Shown piece by piece: positions 1-7,848 of a DNA stretch of 22,865 nt. Made by a program: the position numbers and the translations under genes. Below the pieces are notes generated by a model, which saw nothing but the letters and a program-made list of their open reading frames with translations, made no database searches and was not told the DNA's origin. The DNA is from Sulfurovum sp. UBA4779 (GTDB lineage Bacteria > Campylobacterota > Campylobacteria > Campylobacterales > Sulfurovaceae), in contig DHHF01000002.1 of assembly GCA_002403155.1 (NCBI GenBank), positions 1-22,865 of the forward strand, in the 5' to 3' direction. How positions within the stretch are numbered: position 1 is the stretch's first letter; each line of letters starts with the position of its first letter.

Positions 1-51
1 ATTTTTCATTTTTCATTTTTCATTTCTCATTTTTTTATTTTTTCATTTTTA
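1..51. repeat. Degenerate ATTTTTC tandem repeat
   Basis: Three exact ATTTTTC units (1-7, 8-14, 15-21) are followed by variants ATTTCTC, ATTTTTTT and ATTTTTTC. The tract begins at the window edge, so its true length is unknown. Repeats of this kind can change length by slippage. No reading frame is visible through it here. Confidence 0.7.
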
Positions 52-79
52 ATCAGTTAACCGTTGATTTACGCTTGCG

Positions 80-88
80 TGTTATACT
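80..88 (+). promoter_or_regulatory. Extended -10 promoter upstream of the argH leader
   Basis: TG (80-81), one base, then TATACT (83-88) forms an extended -10 box. There is no convincing -35 box at the normal distance, which is usual for vegetative promoters in Campylobacterota. Transcription would begin near 95, exactly where the 5' arm of the long-range stem starts. Confidence 0.5.
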
Positions 89-94
89 GCTTTT

Positions 95-176
95 AGAAAA
101 GACATTCTCCCCAAGTAGTTTTTACTCCTTGTTTCACTTGTAATCCTTCCTTGTTTTTACTTCGGGAGTGTCTTTT
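95..176 (+). ncRNA. Candidate structured small RNA or 5' leader
   Basis: The 5' arm at 97-111 (AAAAGACA, two extra bases, CTCCC) is complementary to the 3' arm at 164-176 (GGGAGTGTCTTTT). This gives 13 base pairs with a two-base bulge closing a loop of about 52 bases. Inside the loop CAAGT (112-116) can pair with ACTTG (136-140). The loop is pyrimidine-rich, contains CTCCTT, which is complementary to a Shine-Dalgarno sequence, and carries GTTTTTACT twice (118-126, 153-161). A promoter at 80-88 would start the RNA at the foot of the stem, and a T-rich stretch follows. A separate -10-like box at 232-237 could serve argH, so this may be an independent transcript. I do not recognise a known RNA family; a long argH leader is the alternative. 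Confidence 0.35.
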
Positions 177-231
177 GAATCTTTCATTATTTTCCTATTT
201 TTCTTTCAATGAATGCAAACGTACTTTACGA

Positions 232-237
232 TAAAAT
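232..237 (+). promoter_or_regulatory. Possible argH -10 box
   Basis: TAAAAT (232-237) lies about 32 bases before the preferred argH ATG at 269. It would give a short leader carrying the ribosome binding site AGGA at 257-260. No TGn extension and no -35 box are visible, so the call is tentative. Confidence 0.3.
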
Positions 238-268
238 ACTTAATAATCTTCAATACAGGAAAATGATA

Positions 269-1672
269 ATGTCTAAAAAAATTGCTTCTGCCAGAATCTC
301 TGAGAAAAGTTCGCAGCTGCTTCAAAATCTTAACAATTCTCTTCCTTTTGATAAGGCACTTTATAGAGAAGATATAGAAGGTTCAAAAGCGCATGCATTT
401 ATGCTCTCAGAGCAGGGAATTATCTCAAAAGAAGATTATGTTAAGATTGAGGCGGGACTATCGGAGATTCTTGAAGAGATTGAATCAGGTATTTTTACTT
501 TAGACGGGGATGATGAAGATATTCATATGGCGGTAGAAAGCCGGTTGACGCAGAAAATCGGCGATGCAGGCAAACGTCTGCATACAGCAAGAAGCCGTAA
601 CGATCAAGTCGCATTGGATTTTAGGCTCTATGTGCAACATAACACCAAAGTGATTGCTCAATTGCTTTTGCAAAATATCGCTACTTTAAGTGAGATTGCT
701 AAGCAAAATGTAGAGACAATGCTTCCTGGAATGACACATCTTCAGCATGCACAACCTATCAATTTTGGTTATCATATGATGGCTTATGCGAGTATGTTTA
801 AGCGGGATTATGAGCGATTTATGAGCTCTTATGCGCGCAATAATTACAGCCCGATAGGATGTGCAGCATTGGCAGGAACACCACATCCGATCAATAGAAA
901 AATCACGGCAGAAAAACTGGGCTTTAGTGCCCCCACACTTAATTGTCTTGATACGGTAAGTGACCGTGATTTTGCGCTGGAAATACTCTTTAATGTTGCA
1001 ACAATGATGATGCATATAAGTCGTCTAAGTGAAGAGTTGATACTTTGGAGTGCAAGCGAATTTAAATGGATTACCCTCTCTGACCGTCATGCCACGGGAA
1101 GTTCCATTATGCCACAAAAGAAAAACCCGGACATCCCTGAGCTTCTGAGAGGCAAAACAGGACGCGTTAATGGTAATCTAATAGGATTGTTTACTGTAAT
1201 GAAAGGTTTGCCTCTTGCGTATAATAAAGACATGCAAGAGGATAAAGAGGGAGTATTTGACTCAGTACGCACTGCAATTCTTAGTCTTCAGGTGCTTGAT
1301 GAGATGATAAGAGAGATGAAAGTCAATAAGGCCCAAATGGAAAAAGCATGTATGATAGGACACTTAAGTGCAACCGATCTTGCAGACTACCTTGTGCGTG
1401 AAGCGGGATTGCCGTTCCGCGATGCGTATCATATCACGGGCAATGCAGTGAACCTTGCTGAAGAAAAGGGTCTTGATATCTCGGAGCTTAGTCTTGAAGA
1501 GCTGAAAAATATCGATGAGCGCATCGGTAAAGATGTGGTGAAGTTGCTTGATAACCGTGCTTCGATGAATGCAAGAAAATCCGAAGGCGGTACGGCGACA
1601 GAGAGAACGCTGGAGCAAATAGAGAGCATGAAAGAGTGGCTGGAAAGACAAAATGAGTACTCATTAAGATAA
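269..1672 (+). CDS. argH: Argininosuccinate lyase
   Basis: Cleaves argininosuccinate to arginine and fumarate, the last step of arginine biosynthesis, as a cytoplasmic homotetramer of the fumarase/aspartase superfamily. The superfamily signature loop GSSIMPQKKNPD is at about residues 277-288 and carries the catalytic serine; HTARSRNDQV near residue 106 and the TH-LQHAQP motif near residue 153 are further substrate-binding segments. I chose ATG 269 (467 residues, usual family length) over an in-frame ATG at 209. AGGA at 257-260 is correctly spaced for 269, the family alignment starts with the following MSKKIASARISEK, and a possible promoter at 232 would exclude the upstream start. ATG 263 is also possible. 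It faces the minus-strand HIT gene convergently. Nothing looks damaged. Confidence 0.95.
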   Translation: MSKKIASARISEKSSQLLQNLNNSLPFDKALYREDIEGSKAHAFMLSEQGIISKEDYVKIEAGLSEILEEIESGIFTLDGDDEDIHMAVESRLTQKIGDAGKRLHTARSRNDQVALDFRLYVQHNTKVIAQLLLQNIATLSEIAKQNVETMLPGMTHLQHAQPINFGYHMMAYASMFKRDYERFMSSYARNNYSPIGCAALAGTPHPINRKITAEKLGFSAPTLNCLDTVSDRDFALEILFNVATMMMHISRLSEELILWSASEFKWITLSDRHATGSSIMPQKKNPDIPELLRGKTGRVNGNLIGLFTVMKGLPLAYNKDMQEDKEGVFDSVRTAILSLQVLDEMIREMKVNKAQMEKACMIGHLSATDLADYLVREAGLPFRDAYHITGNAVNLAEEKGLDISELSLEELKNIDERIGKDVVKLLDNRASMNARKSEGGTATERTLEQIESMKEWLERQNEYSLR

Positions 1673-1738
1673 TACAACCAAAGAAGAGATGATATTCTGA
1701 TATTGGATGATAGAACGGATAGGCATGCTGTTTTTAAG

Positions 1739-1757
1739 TGCGGGGTGTATACCCGCA
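1739..1757. terminator. Hairpin between convergent argH and HIT genes
   Basis: TGCGGG (1739-1744) and CCCGCA (1752-1757) form a perfect 6-bp GC-rich stem with a 7-base loop, placed between two converging genes. Neither strand has a clear run of T immediately after the stem, so termination in either direction is an inference from position. Confidence 0.35.
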
Positions 1758-1761
1758 ATGT

Positions 1762-2115
1762 TTAAATAAAGTTATGCGCATCTTCATGAGAATGATCCCA
1801 TGCAAGCTGTCTTCCGCCTAGCAAGTGAAAATGAAGATGAAAAATCTCTTGTCCTCCGTCTTTTCCGTTGTTTGCAATGAGTCTGTATCCGGTCTTGTCT
1901 ATGCCGACTTTTGCGGCAACCTCTTGGATAAAAGCTGTTAACCCTGCCATCATCTCGCCGCTGACTTCTTGAAAGCAATTTACATGTTCTTTTGGAATGA
2001 CAAGGATATGAATAGGTGCTTTTGGATAAAGATCGTGAAAAGCCAAAAAATGTTCGCTTTCATGTACAGTATTATTGGGTATTTCCTTGTTGACGATTTT
2101 ACAAAATAGACACAT
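1762..2115 (-). CDS. HIT-family (HinT-like) nucleotide hydrolase
   Basis: A 117-residue protein of the histidine triad superfamily, HinT branch. These proteins hydrolyse phosphoramidates or acyl links on AMP, such as lysyl-AMP, in the cytoplasm; the physiological substrate is usually unknown. The catalytic triad H93-x-H95-x-H97 is present in HLHFHLLGG. The N-terminus CLFCKI has the C2/C5 pair typical of this branch, and length matches the family. The gene is divergent from pheS. On its own strand GAGGA sits 8 bases before the ATG and an extended -10 box lies at 2139-2147. The same neighbour relation to pheS is recalled from Helicobacter and Campylobacter. Family is certain; the cellular role is not. 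Confidence 0.92.
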   Translation of the reverse strand: MCLFCKIVNKEIPNNTVHESEHFLAFHDLYPKAPIHILVIPKEHVNCFQEVSGEMMAGLTAFIQEVAAKVGIDKTGYRLIANNGKDGGQEIFHLHFHLLGGRQLAWDHSHEDAHNFI

Positions 2116-2138
2116 CGTTATATCCTCTTTTTTGGTGA

Positions 2139-2147
2139 ATTATATCA
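2139..2147 (-). promoter_or_regulatory. HIT gene promoter (extended -10)
   Basis: Read on the minus strand, 2147 to 2139 is TGA-TATAAT, a consensus extended -10 box. It lies 24 bases upstream of the HIT start codon, leaving a short leader with the ribosome binding site GAGGA. Confidence 0.65.
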
Positions 2148-2184
2148 TACATACCTGCCAATAAATCCCACTATTAGTTAGTTT

Positions 2185-2194
2185 TGGATAAAAT
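2185..2194 (+). promoter_or_regulatory. Possible pheS operon -10 box
   Basis: TTGGATAAAAT lies around 2184-2194, with TAAAAT at 2189-2194 and a TG two bases before it. It would leave a leader of about 140 bases before the pheS start at 2341. No phenylalanine-rich leader peptide or attenuator was visible there; GATAAATG occurs twice (near 2275 and 2326) without clear meaning. Confidence 0.3.
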
Positions 2195-2340
2195 CACGTC
2201 TATTGTAGAAAAATAAAGGCAACATAATAAAAGCAAGTTTTTAGGGTGTTCCCGAGCATTCAGGTTTGTCAAAAGATAAATGTGGACTGGATGGAGTAAG
2301 TGAGACTTTGCTTTGTTTGCGTTTGGATAAATGGAGTGAG

Positions 2341-3333
2341 ATGGAAAATTTAAAAGAAAAAATCTCTCAGGCAGATTCGCTTGAGAAGCTCGAAAAGATA
2401 CGCATTGAGCTGTTTGGGAAAAAGGGAGTATTGGCGGCAGAATTTGCTAAACTTAAAGATATTCCCGCTTCTGAGAAAAAAGCATTTGCAGAAGGGTTGA
2501 ATGAAAGCAAGACCATCCTTCAATCTGCTTTTGATAGTAGATATCAAATCTTAAAAGCCAAAGAGATAGAAAGTATACTTCAAGGTGAAGCTATCGATGT
2601 TTCTCTTTACGGTACACTTTCTGACAAGGGTGCTTTGCATCCTGTTATGGAAACAATGGATAAGATCATTGATTATTTTGTTGCTTTAAACTTTGCTGTT
2701 GAAAACGGGCCAATGATTGAAGACGATTTTCATAACTTTGAAGCACTCAATCTTCCAAAATACCATCCTGCAAGAGATATGCAAGATACTTTCTACTTTC
2801 AAGATGGGAAGCTTTTGCGTACGCATACATCTCCTGTGCAGATTCGAACCATGATGTCTGCTAAACCGCCTATTCGTATCATTGCTCCCGGAACTGTTTT
2901 TAGAAGAGATTATGATTTGACACATACGCCTATGTTTCATCAGGTTGAAGGACTTGTAGTGGAGGAGAAAGGAAAGGTGAGTTTTGCAAACCTTAAATCA
3001 ATCTTAATTGATTTTCTTCGTTATATGTTTGGCGATGTAGAGGTGCGTTTTAGACCAAGTTTTTTTCCTTTTACCGAGCCTTCGGCAGAGGTAGATATTT
3101 CTTGTATCTTTTGCGAAGGAAAAGGTTGTCGTGTATGTTCCGGGACCGGTTGGCTTGAAGTCCTTGGATGCGGGATTGTAGACCCCAACGTATTTAAGGC
3201 AGTCGGATATGAAGGAGTAAGCGGTTATGCATTTGGCTTAGGAGTAGAACGTTTTGCAATGTTAATACACAAAATACCTGATTTAAGATCCCTTTTTGAA
3301 GGAGATATTCGTTTGTTGGAGCAGTTTAGATGA
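2341..3333 (+). CDS. pheS: Phenylalanine-tRNA ligase alpha subunit
   Basis: Catalytic subunit of the cytoplasmic (alpha-beta)2 class II synthetase that charges tRNA-Phe. An N-terminal coiled-coil region (about residues 1-85) is followed by the class II core: motif 2 around the segment TVFRRDYDLTHTPMFHQVEG and motif 3 in the C-terminal AFGLGVERFAML. Four cysteines, C255-x2-C258 and C263-x2-C266, form the zinc-binding pattern seen in many bacterial alpha subunits. I place the start at ATG 2341 (330 residues) because GGAG at 2333-2336 is well spaced and the family alignment begins with the following MENLKEKI. An open in-frame extension reaches back to ATG 2266 but lacks family similarity and a good ribosome binding site. 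The stop overlaps pheT by 4 bases. Confidence 0.96.
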   Translation: MENLKEKISQADSLEKLEKIRIELFGKKGVLAAEFAKLKDIPASEKKAFAEGLNESKTILQSAFDSRYQILKAKEIESILQGEAIDVSLYGTLSDKGALHPVMETMDKIIDYFVALNFAVENGPMIEDDFHNFEALNLPKYHPARDMQDTFYFQDGKLLRTHTSPVQIRTMMSAKPPIRIIAPGTVFRRDYDLTHTPMFHQVEGLVVEEKGKVSFANLKSILIDFLRYMFGDVEVRFRPSFFPFTEPSAEVDISCIFCEGKGCRVCSGTGWLEVLGCGIVDPNVFKAVGYEGVSGYAFGLGVERFAMLIHKIPDLRSLFEGDIRLLEQFR

Positions 3334-5663
3334 AAGTAACAAGAAGTTGGTTAAGTGAATTTATCGATCTAAGTGATGTAACAAATGATGAGCTGTATGC
3401 AATATTCAATGCAATTGGATTGGAAGTAGAAAACATTCAAACGATAGAAATTCCCCCAAAAGTAATTATAGGAAAAATTCTTTCTTGTCAAAAACATCCC
3501 GATGCGGACAAGCTTAATGTCTGTCAAATAGATGTGGGAACAGGAGTAAAGCAGATTGTATGCGGAGCTGCAAACGTTACGAGTGCCGAGTATGTTGCAG
3601 TGGCAATGATCGGAGCAGTTTTGCCGGGCAATTTGGAAATCAAGTATGCCAAATTAAGAGGCATTGAAAGTGAAGGAATGGTTTGCTCGTCTAAAGAGCT
3701 TGGGTTGCCTTCATTGGGCGATGGGATTATGATCCTTGATGAAAGTATCGGAGAGCTTGAAATAGGAAAAGAGTTTGGCTCATATGAAAAAATTGCAGAT
3801 ACGCTCATCGAACTCGAATTGACCGCCAACAGAGGAGATTGCCTTAGCGTGTATGGCGTTGCAAGGGATTTAAGTGTTGCCTTAGATAGGCCATTGAAGC
3901 CTTTTCATTATAAACAAGAAGAAAAAATGAAACTCGGCATTGCCAGAGAAGCAGAAATTCATACCGAAGGTGCAATACAGGCAAATCTTAAATACAAACT
4001 GGCTACGGTAGAAGCAAAAAGAAACAGCTTTATTGTGCAATTGCGTTTAGCATTGACAGAGATAGAACCCCAGAGTACGATTGAAAGCCTTTTGGCGTAC
4101 ACAACGCATGCAACCGGTGTGATATTGCGCGCTTATGACAGTATGAGTTTCCGCAATAATGCAGATAAAATTGTTGTTAGCGTGTCTGCTGCTCACAAAG
4201 GGATTGTCGAAATTTACGGAAACGGTGTATCTTTAAGTACGGTGGGTGTCAATCAGAACAAATCATGCAAAGCCAATGATGAAACCAAGCAAATCCTTTT
4301 GGAAGCAAGCTACATTAATCCGGATATTTTGGTTGAAGCTGTTTTTTCTGCCTCTTTAATAAAAGATGAGCTTTATTATCAAACTTCAAGAGGAAGCAAT
4401 CCTGATCTTTCTTTTGGGCTTTTGTATTTGGCTTTCTTGATGGATCAATATTGTCAAATTGATTGCTACGAAGGGTCTTTGGATGTAGAAGCAGAGCGTG
4501 AAAGAACAATTCTTCGAGTCAATACCGATGAAATTTGTCAAATTATAGGACAAAAAATCGAAACCAATAAAATGATCAGTGTTTTAAGACATTTGGGTTT
4601 TGAAATAAATGTTTTAGGGGATCATTTGATTACGGCTGAAGTACCGTTTTTTAGACATGATATTGTCAATATCCAAGATGTTGCGGAAGAGATAGTGCGC
4701 ATCATTGGAATTAACAATATACAGCCTAAACCATTAACGTTTATTGAAAAAAATCGCTTAAACAGTGCGTCTGATAGATATAAAATAAAAAAGATATTTA
4801 GAAATCGCGCCATAAGCGCAGGATTTTATGAAAACGTTTCTTATGTATTCAGTGAAAAAGCCATACTGGAACAATACGGTTTTGCAACAACAGATGAAAA
4901 GTTGGAGCTCTCAAATCCGATAGTCGAAGAGCTTAACACCCTTAGAAGTACCATTTTGGTCAATCTTCTTCATGCCGTCAAGCGAAATGTCAGCTATACC
5001 AAAAAATCCATTCCGCTCTTTGAGATTGGTGCGGTATTTGGAAGCAAACGGGAACAAAAGGAGGTTTTTTCTTTTGTTTTTTCTGGCAATGAAGCCGGCG
5101 AAAACGTAAGCAACAACGGAAAGCCTAAAATGATTGATTTTGCTTCTTTTGTACAAAAAATCGGAGCAGTGATCGGCGCTTTTGAGTTGGTGCCTTGCAC
5201 CTATAAAAACGGGTTGCTGCATCCTTATCAGTCTGCAGACATTTTGGTAAATAAAAAAAGATGCGGGTATTTGAGCAAATTGCATCCGAGCGTACAAGAA
5301 AGCTATGGTGTTGCAGATACTTTTTTTGCTGAGTTAGAGTTTGATGCTTTGTTGCCCGAGCATAAAAATGCTAAACCGATTTCGAAATTTCAAGGAGTGT
5401 ATAAAGACTTAAGCGTTGTAATCGATAAGCACATTTCTTATTATGAGGTGTCAAAAGTGATCAATTCTTTAGCATTGCCGCTTCTTAGAGAGAGTTATCC
5501 GGTGGATGTTTACGAGGATGAAAAACTAGGAGACAAAAAAAGTTTAACAATACGTTTTTTTATCCAGTCAATGGAAAAAACACTGCACGAGAGTGATATA
5601 GAAGCGGTTATTTCACAAATTATGCAAGCACTTAAAAAAGAATATAAGGCAGAATTGAGATGA
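3330..5663 (+). CDS. pheT: Phenylalanine-tRNA ligase beta subunit
   Basis: Partner of PheS; binds tRNA-Phe and in most bacteria carries the editing site that removes mischarged tyrosine. 777 residues, near the usual length. Visible order: N-terminal B1, the EMAP/OB-fold tRNA-binding domain (about 40-150, with KHPDADKLNVCQIDVG), B3/B4 editing domain (about 210-370), B5 (about 395-470), the class II-like B6/B7 region, and a C-terminal anticodon-binding FDX-ACB domain (about 685-777). The B3/B4 domain is divergent: the usual L-H-A-F-D is L-R-A-Y-D here (R267 at the histidine position), although a glutamate in LLEASY (E325) and a threonine (T352) are in place. It starts inside the pheS stop (ATGA) and overlaps aroA in the same way, indicating translational coupling. 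Confidence 0.96.
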   Translation: MKVTRSWLSEFIDLSDVTNDELYAIFNAIGLEVENIQTIEIPPKVIIGKILSCQKHPDADKLNVCQIDVGTGVKQIVCGAANVTSAEYVAVAMIGAVLPGNLEIKYAKLRGIESEGMVCSSKELGLPSLGDGIMILDESIGELEIGKEFGSYEKIADTLIELELTANRGDCLSVYGVARDLSVALDRPLKPFHYKQEEKMKLGIAREAEIHTEGAIQANLKYKLATVEAKRNSFIVQLRLALTEIEPQSTIESLLAYTTHATGVILRAYDSMSFRNNADKIVVSVSAAHKGIVEIYGNGVSLSTVGVNQNKSCKANDETKQILLEASYINPDILVEAVFSASLIKDELYYQTSRGSNPDLSFGLLYLAFLMDQYCQIDCYEGSLDVEAERERTILRVNTDEICQIIGQKIETNKMISVLRHLGFEINVLGDHLITAEVPFFRHDIVNIQDVAEEIVRIIGINNIQPKPLTFIEKNRLNSASDRYKIKKIFRNRAISAGFYENVSYVFSEKAILEQYGFATTDEKLELSNPIVEELNTLRSTILVNLLHAVKRNVSYTKKSIPLFEIGAVFGSKREQKEVFSFVFSGNEAGENVSNNGKPKMIDFASFVQKIGAVIGAFELVPCTYKNGLLHPYQSADILVNKKRCGYLSKLHPSVQESYGVADTFFAELEFDALLPEHKNAKPISKFQGVYKDLSVVIDKHISYYEVSKVINSLALPLLRESYPVDVYEDEKLGDKKSLTIRFFIQSMEKTLHESDIEAVISQIMQALKKEYKAELR

Positions 5664-6949
5664 AAACAGCTGCCATAGCGCCGGTACAGAAAACTTTTAA
5701 ATTGATATGCAAGGATATTGCAGCAGACAAATCAATCTCTCATCGATGTGCGATGTTTTCTTTGTTAAGCGACCGGCCTTCGCATATACGCAATTTTCTC
5801 TTGGGCGAAGATACGTTGAATTCTTTGAAAATCGCATCGCAATTGGGAGCAAACGTAGAGCGAAAAGGATCGGAAATTACCATTACGCCACCTGCGAAGC
5901 TTTCTGAGCCGGATGATGTATTGGATTGCGGCAATGCAGGAACGGGCATGCGTTTGTATTGCGGATTACTCGCCGGAGTGGAAGGCAGTTTTGTTTTGAC
6001 GGGCGATAAGTATCTGCGTCAACGTCCTATGAATCGCGTAGTCAAACCTTTGCGCGAGATAGGTGCCAAAATAGACGGAAGGGAACATGGGAATTTGGCC
6101 CCTCTTTGCATTAGAGGGCAAGCGTTGAAACCGTTTCGTTATGAATCTCCTGTAGATTCTGCACAGGTCAAATCTGCATTGATCCTTGCCGGGCTGAGAG
6201 CAGAAAGCAAAAGCTATTATAAAGAAGCATTGCTTAGCCGTGATCATACCGAGCGTATGCTTCGAGGCATGGGTGCAAGTATTGTTCTGCAAGAAGACGG
6301 ATGGTTAGAGATCTCTCCGCCGAAGAGGCCTTTAAATCCTTTGGATATAACCGTTCCGGCTGATCCGTCAAGCGGATTTTTCTTTGCTGTGGCTGCAGCA
6401 ATTGTGCCAGGTGCTTCCGTATTTATCAAAAACGTCACGCTCAATCCGACACGGATTGAAGCCTATAAGGTTTTAGAGCGGATGGGTGCGAAGATAGCAT
6501 ATGAGACACATGAAGACAGATATGAGCCTATCGGTGACATTCATATAAGCTATGACGGCAAATTGCAGGCGATAAGTATCGAAAATCATATTGCATGGCT
6601 GATAGATGAGCTTCCTGCACTTTCTATTGCTATGGCATGTGCCGAAGGTACCAGCCGAGTATCCAATGCGCAAGAGCTTAGGGTTAAAGAAAGTGATCGT
6701 ATTGTTTCGGTATTGAGCGGACTCAATGCTTGCGGGATCAAAACGGTTGAGCACGAAGACGGGTATGAGATTACAGGCGGAAAGATTCATGCCGCAACAA
6801 TAAATAGTTGTGGGGATCATCGAATTGCTATGAGTTTTGCGATGGCAGGGTTGCTTGAAGGTATGGTGATCGAAGATATCGCGTGTGTTGATACCTCTTT
6901 CCCTAATTTTTTTGATATTCTTTCCGAGATAACAAAGGTGGATATGTGA
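5660..6949 (+). CDS. aroA: 3-phosphoshikimate 1-carboxyvinyltransferase (EPSP synthase)
   Basis: Joins phosphoenolpyruvate to shikimate-3-phosphate, the sixth step of the shikimate pathway to aromatic amino acids. 429 residues, normal for the family. The shikimate-phosphate site residues K24, S25 and R29 are in DKSISHR; the PEP-binding loop NAGTGMR is at 92-98; RQRPM follows. The catalytic acid/base residues are D316 (DELPALSIAMA) and E344 (VKESDR). All key residues are intact. The ATG overlaps the pheT stop (ATGA). The grouping with pheS/pheT links phenylalanine supply to its charging; that is a reading of the gene order, not shown regulation. Confidence 0.96.
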   Translation: MKTAAIAPVQKTFKLICKDIAADKSISHRCAMFSLLSDRPSHIRNFLLGEDTLNSLKIASQLGANVERKGSEITITPPAKLSEPDDVLDCGNAGTGMRLYCGLLAGVEGSFVLTGDKYLRQRPMNRVVKPLREIGAKIDGREHGNLAPLCIRGQALKPFRYESPVDSAQVKSALILAGLRAESKSYYKEALLSRDHTERMLRGMGASIVLQEDGWLEISPPKRPLNPLDITVPADPSSGFFFAVAAAIVPGASVFIKNVTLNPTRIEAYKVLERMGAKIAYETHEDRYEPIGDIHISYDGKLQAISIENHIAWLIDELPALSIAMACAEGTSRVSNAQELRVKESDRIVSVLSGLNACGIKTVEHEDGYEITGGKIHAATINSCGDHRIAMSFAMAGLLEGMVIEDIACVDTSFPNFFDILSEITKVDM

Positions 6950-7791
6950 AAATTCAATTAGCATCCAGTTATGGATTTTGTTTTGGTGTAAAAAGAGCCA
7001 TTAAAATTGCAGAAGAGCACAAGGGAAGCAAAACGTATGGGCCGCTTATCCATAACAAAGATGAAATTGACCGTCTTCAAAAAGGATATCAAATCGGATT
7101 GGCAGAGAAGTTTGACGAAATCACTCCCGATGATGCTGTAGTGATTCGTACACACGGTATCCCGAAGAATGAACTCGCGCAGCTAAAAACACAAAAAAAC
7201 ACCATCATAGACGCCACATGCCCTTATGTGACAACGCCTCAGAAAATTGTTGAAAAAATGAGCCGTGAGGGGTACAGTATTGTCATTTTCGGAGATCAAA
7301 ATCATCCTGAAATCAAAGGCGTGGTCAGCTATGTAGAAGATCAGCGCAATGCTTTTGTCGTCCTTAATGAAAAAGACCTTGAAGGATTGCCGATTCTAGG
7401 CAAAGTGGCCTTGGTGGCTCAGACAACAAGAAAGCCGGAAGATTTTTTAAAAATTGTGAATGCACTGATTTTGAACCATAAGGAAGTGAGGGTATTCAAT
7501 ACTATCTGTAATGCCACATTTGAAAATCAAGATGCAGCAGCCGAGTTGGCTAAAAAAGCCGATATCATGATTGTAATAGGCGGCAAACATTCTTCCAATA
7601 CCAAGCAGCTGCATTCTATTTGCAAAACATATTGCTACGACAGCTATCTTGTAGAGAATGAACAGGAGCTGGATAAATCCTGGTTTGAAAATAAAGAACT
7701 TTGCGGTATCTCCGCAGGAGCTTCTACTCCCGATTGGATTGTTCAAAATGTAATTGACAAAATCAAATCTATGAAAAAAATAGAAAGTTAA
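6946..7791 (+). CDS. ispH: 4-hydroxy-3-methylbut-2-enyl diphosphate reductase
   Basis: Reduces HMBPP to IPP and DMAPP, the last step of the non-mevalonate isoprenoid pathway, using a [4Fe-4S] cluster. 281 residues. The three cluster ligands are present: C12 (YGFCFGV), C92 (DATCPYV) and C188 (NTICNATF). The substrate-binding motif NHPEIKGVVSY and the TTRKPEDF segment are also visible. The start is a GTG at 6946 that overlaps the aroA TGA (GTGA), so translation is probably coupled. In some bacteria IspH is fused to an S1 domain protein; here ispH and rpsA are adjacent but separate, with rpsA having its own promoter in the 57-base gap. Confidence 0.96.
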   Translation: MKIQLASSYGFCFGVKRAIKIAEEHKGSKTYGPLIHNKDEIDRLQKGYQIGLAEKFDEITPDDAVVIRTHGIPKNELAQLKTQKNTIIDATCPYVTTPQKIVEKMSREGYSIVIFGDQNHPEIKGVVSYVEDQRNAFVVLNEKDLEGLPILGKVALVAQTTRKPEDFLKIVNALILNHKEVRVFNTICNATFENQDAAAELAKKADIMIVIGGKHSSNTKQLHSICKTYCYDSYLVENEQELDKSWFENKELCGISAGASTPDWIVQNVIDKIKSMKKIES

Positions 7792-7811
7792 GTAATTTAA
7801 ATAAAAAATAG

Positions 7812-7817
7812 TATAAT
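7812..7817 (+). promoter_or_regulatory. rpsA promoter (-10 box)
   Basis: A consensus TATAAT lies 31 bases before the rpsA ATG in the only real gap of this gene run. It suggests rpsA-serA can be transcribed independently of the pheS operon, as expected for a ribosomal protein gene. AAGGA at 7839-7843 is the ribosome binding site. Confidence 0.6.
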
Positions 7818-7848
7818 AACGTAAAATTAGGCACACATAAGGATAGGT

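Noticed and set aside
209..268. N-terminal extension of ArgH from ATG 209
   Set aside because: No ribosome binding site at 209, the possible promoter at 232 lies inside it, and the family alignment starts at 269.
2266..2340. N-terminal extension of PheS from an upstream ATG
   Set aside because: The added 25 residues have no similarity to PheS, whose family start and good ribosome binding site are at 2341. I also considered a phenylalanine leader peptide here and saw no phenylalanine run or attenuator.
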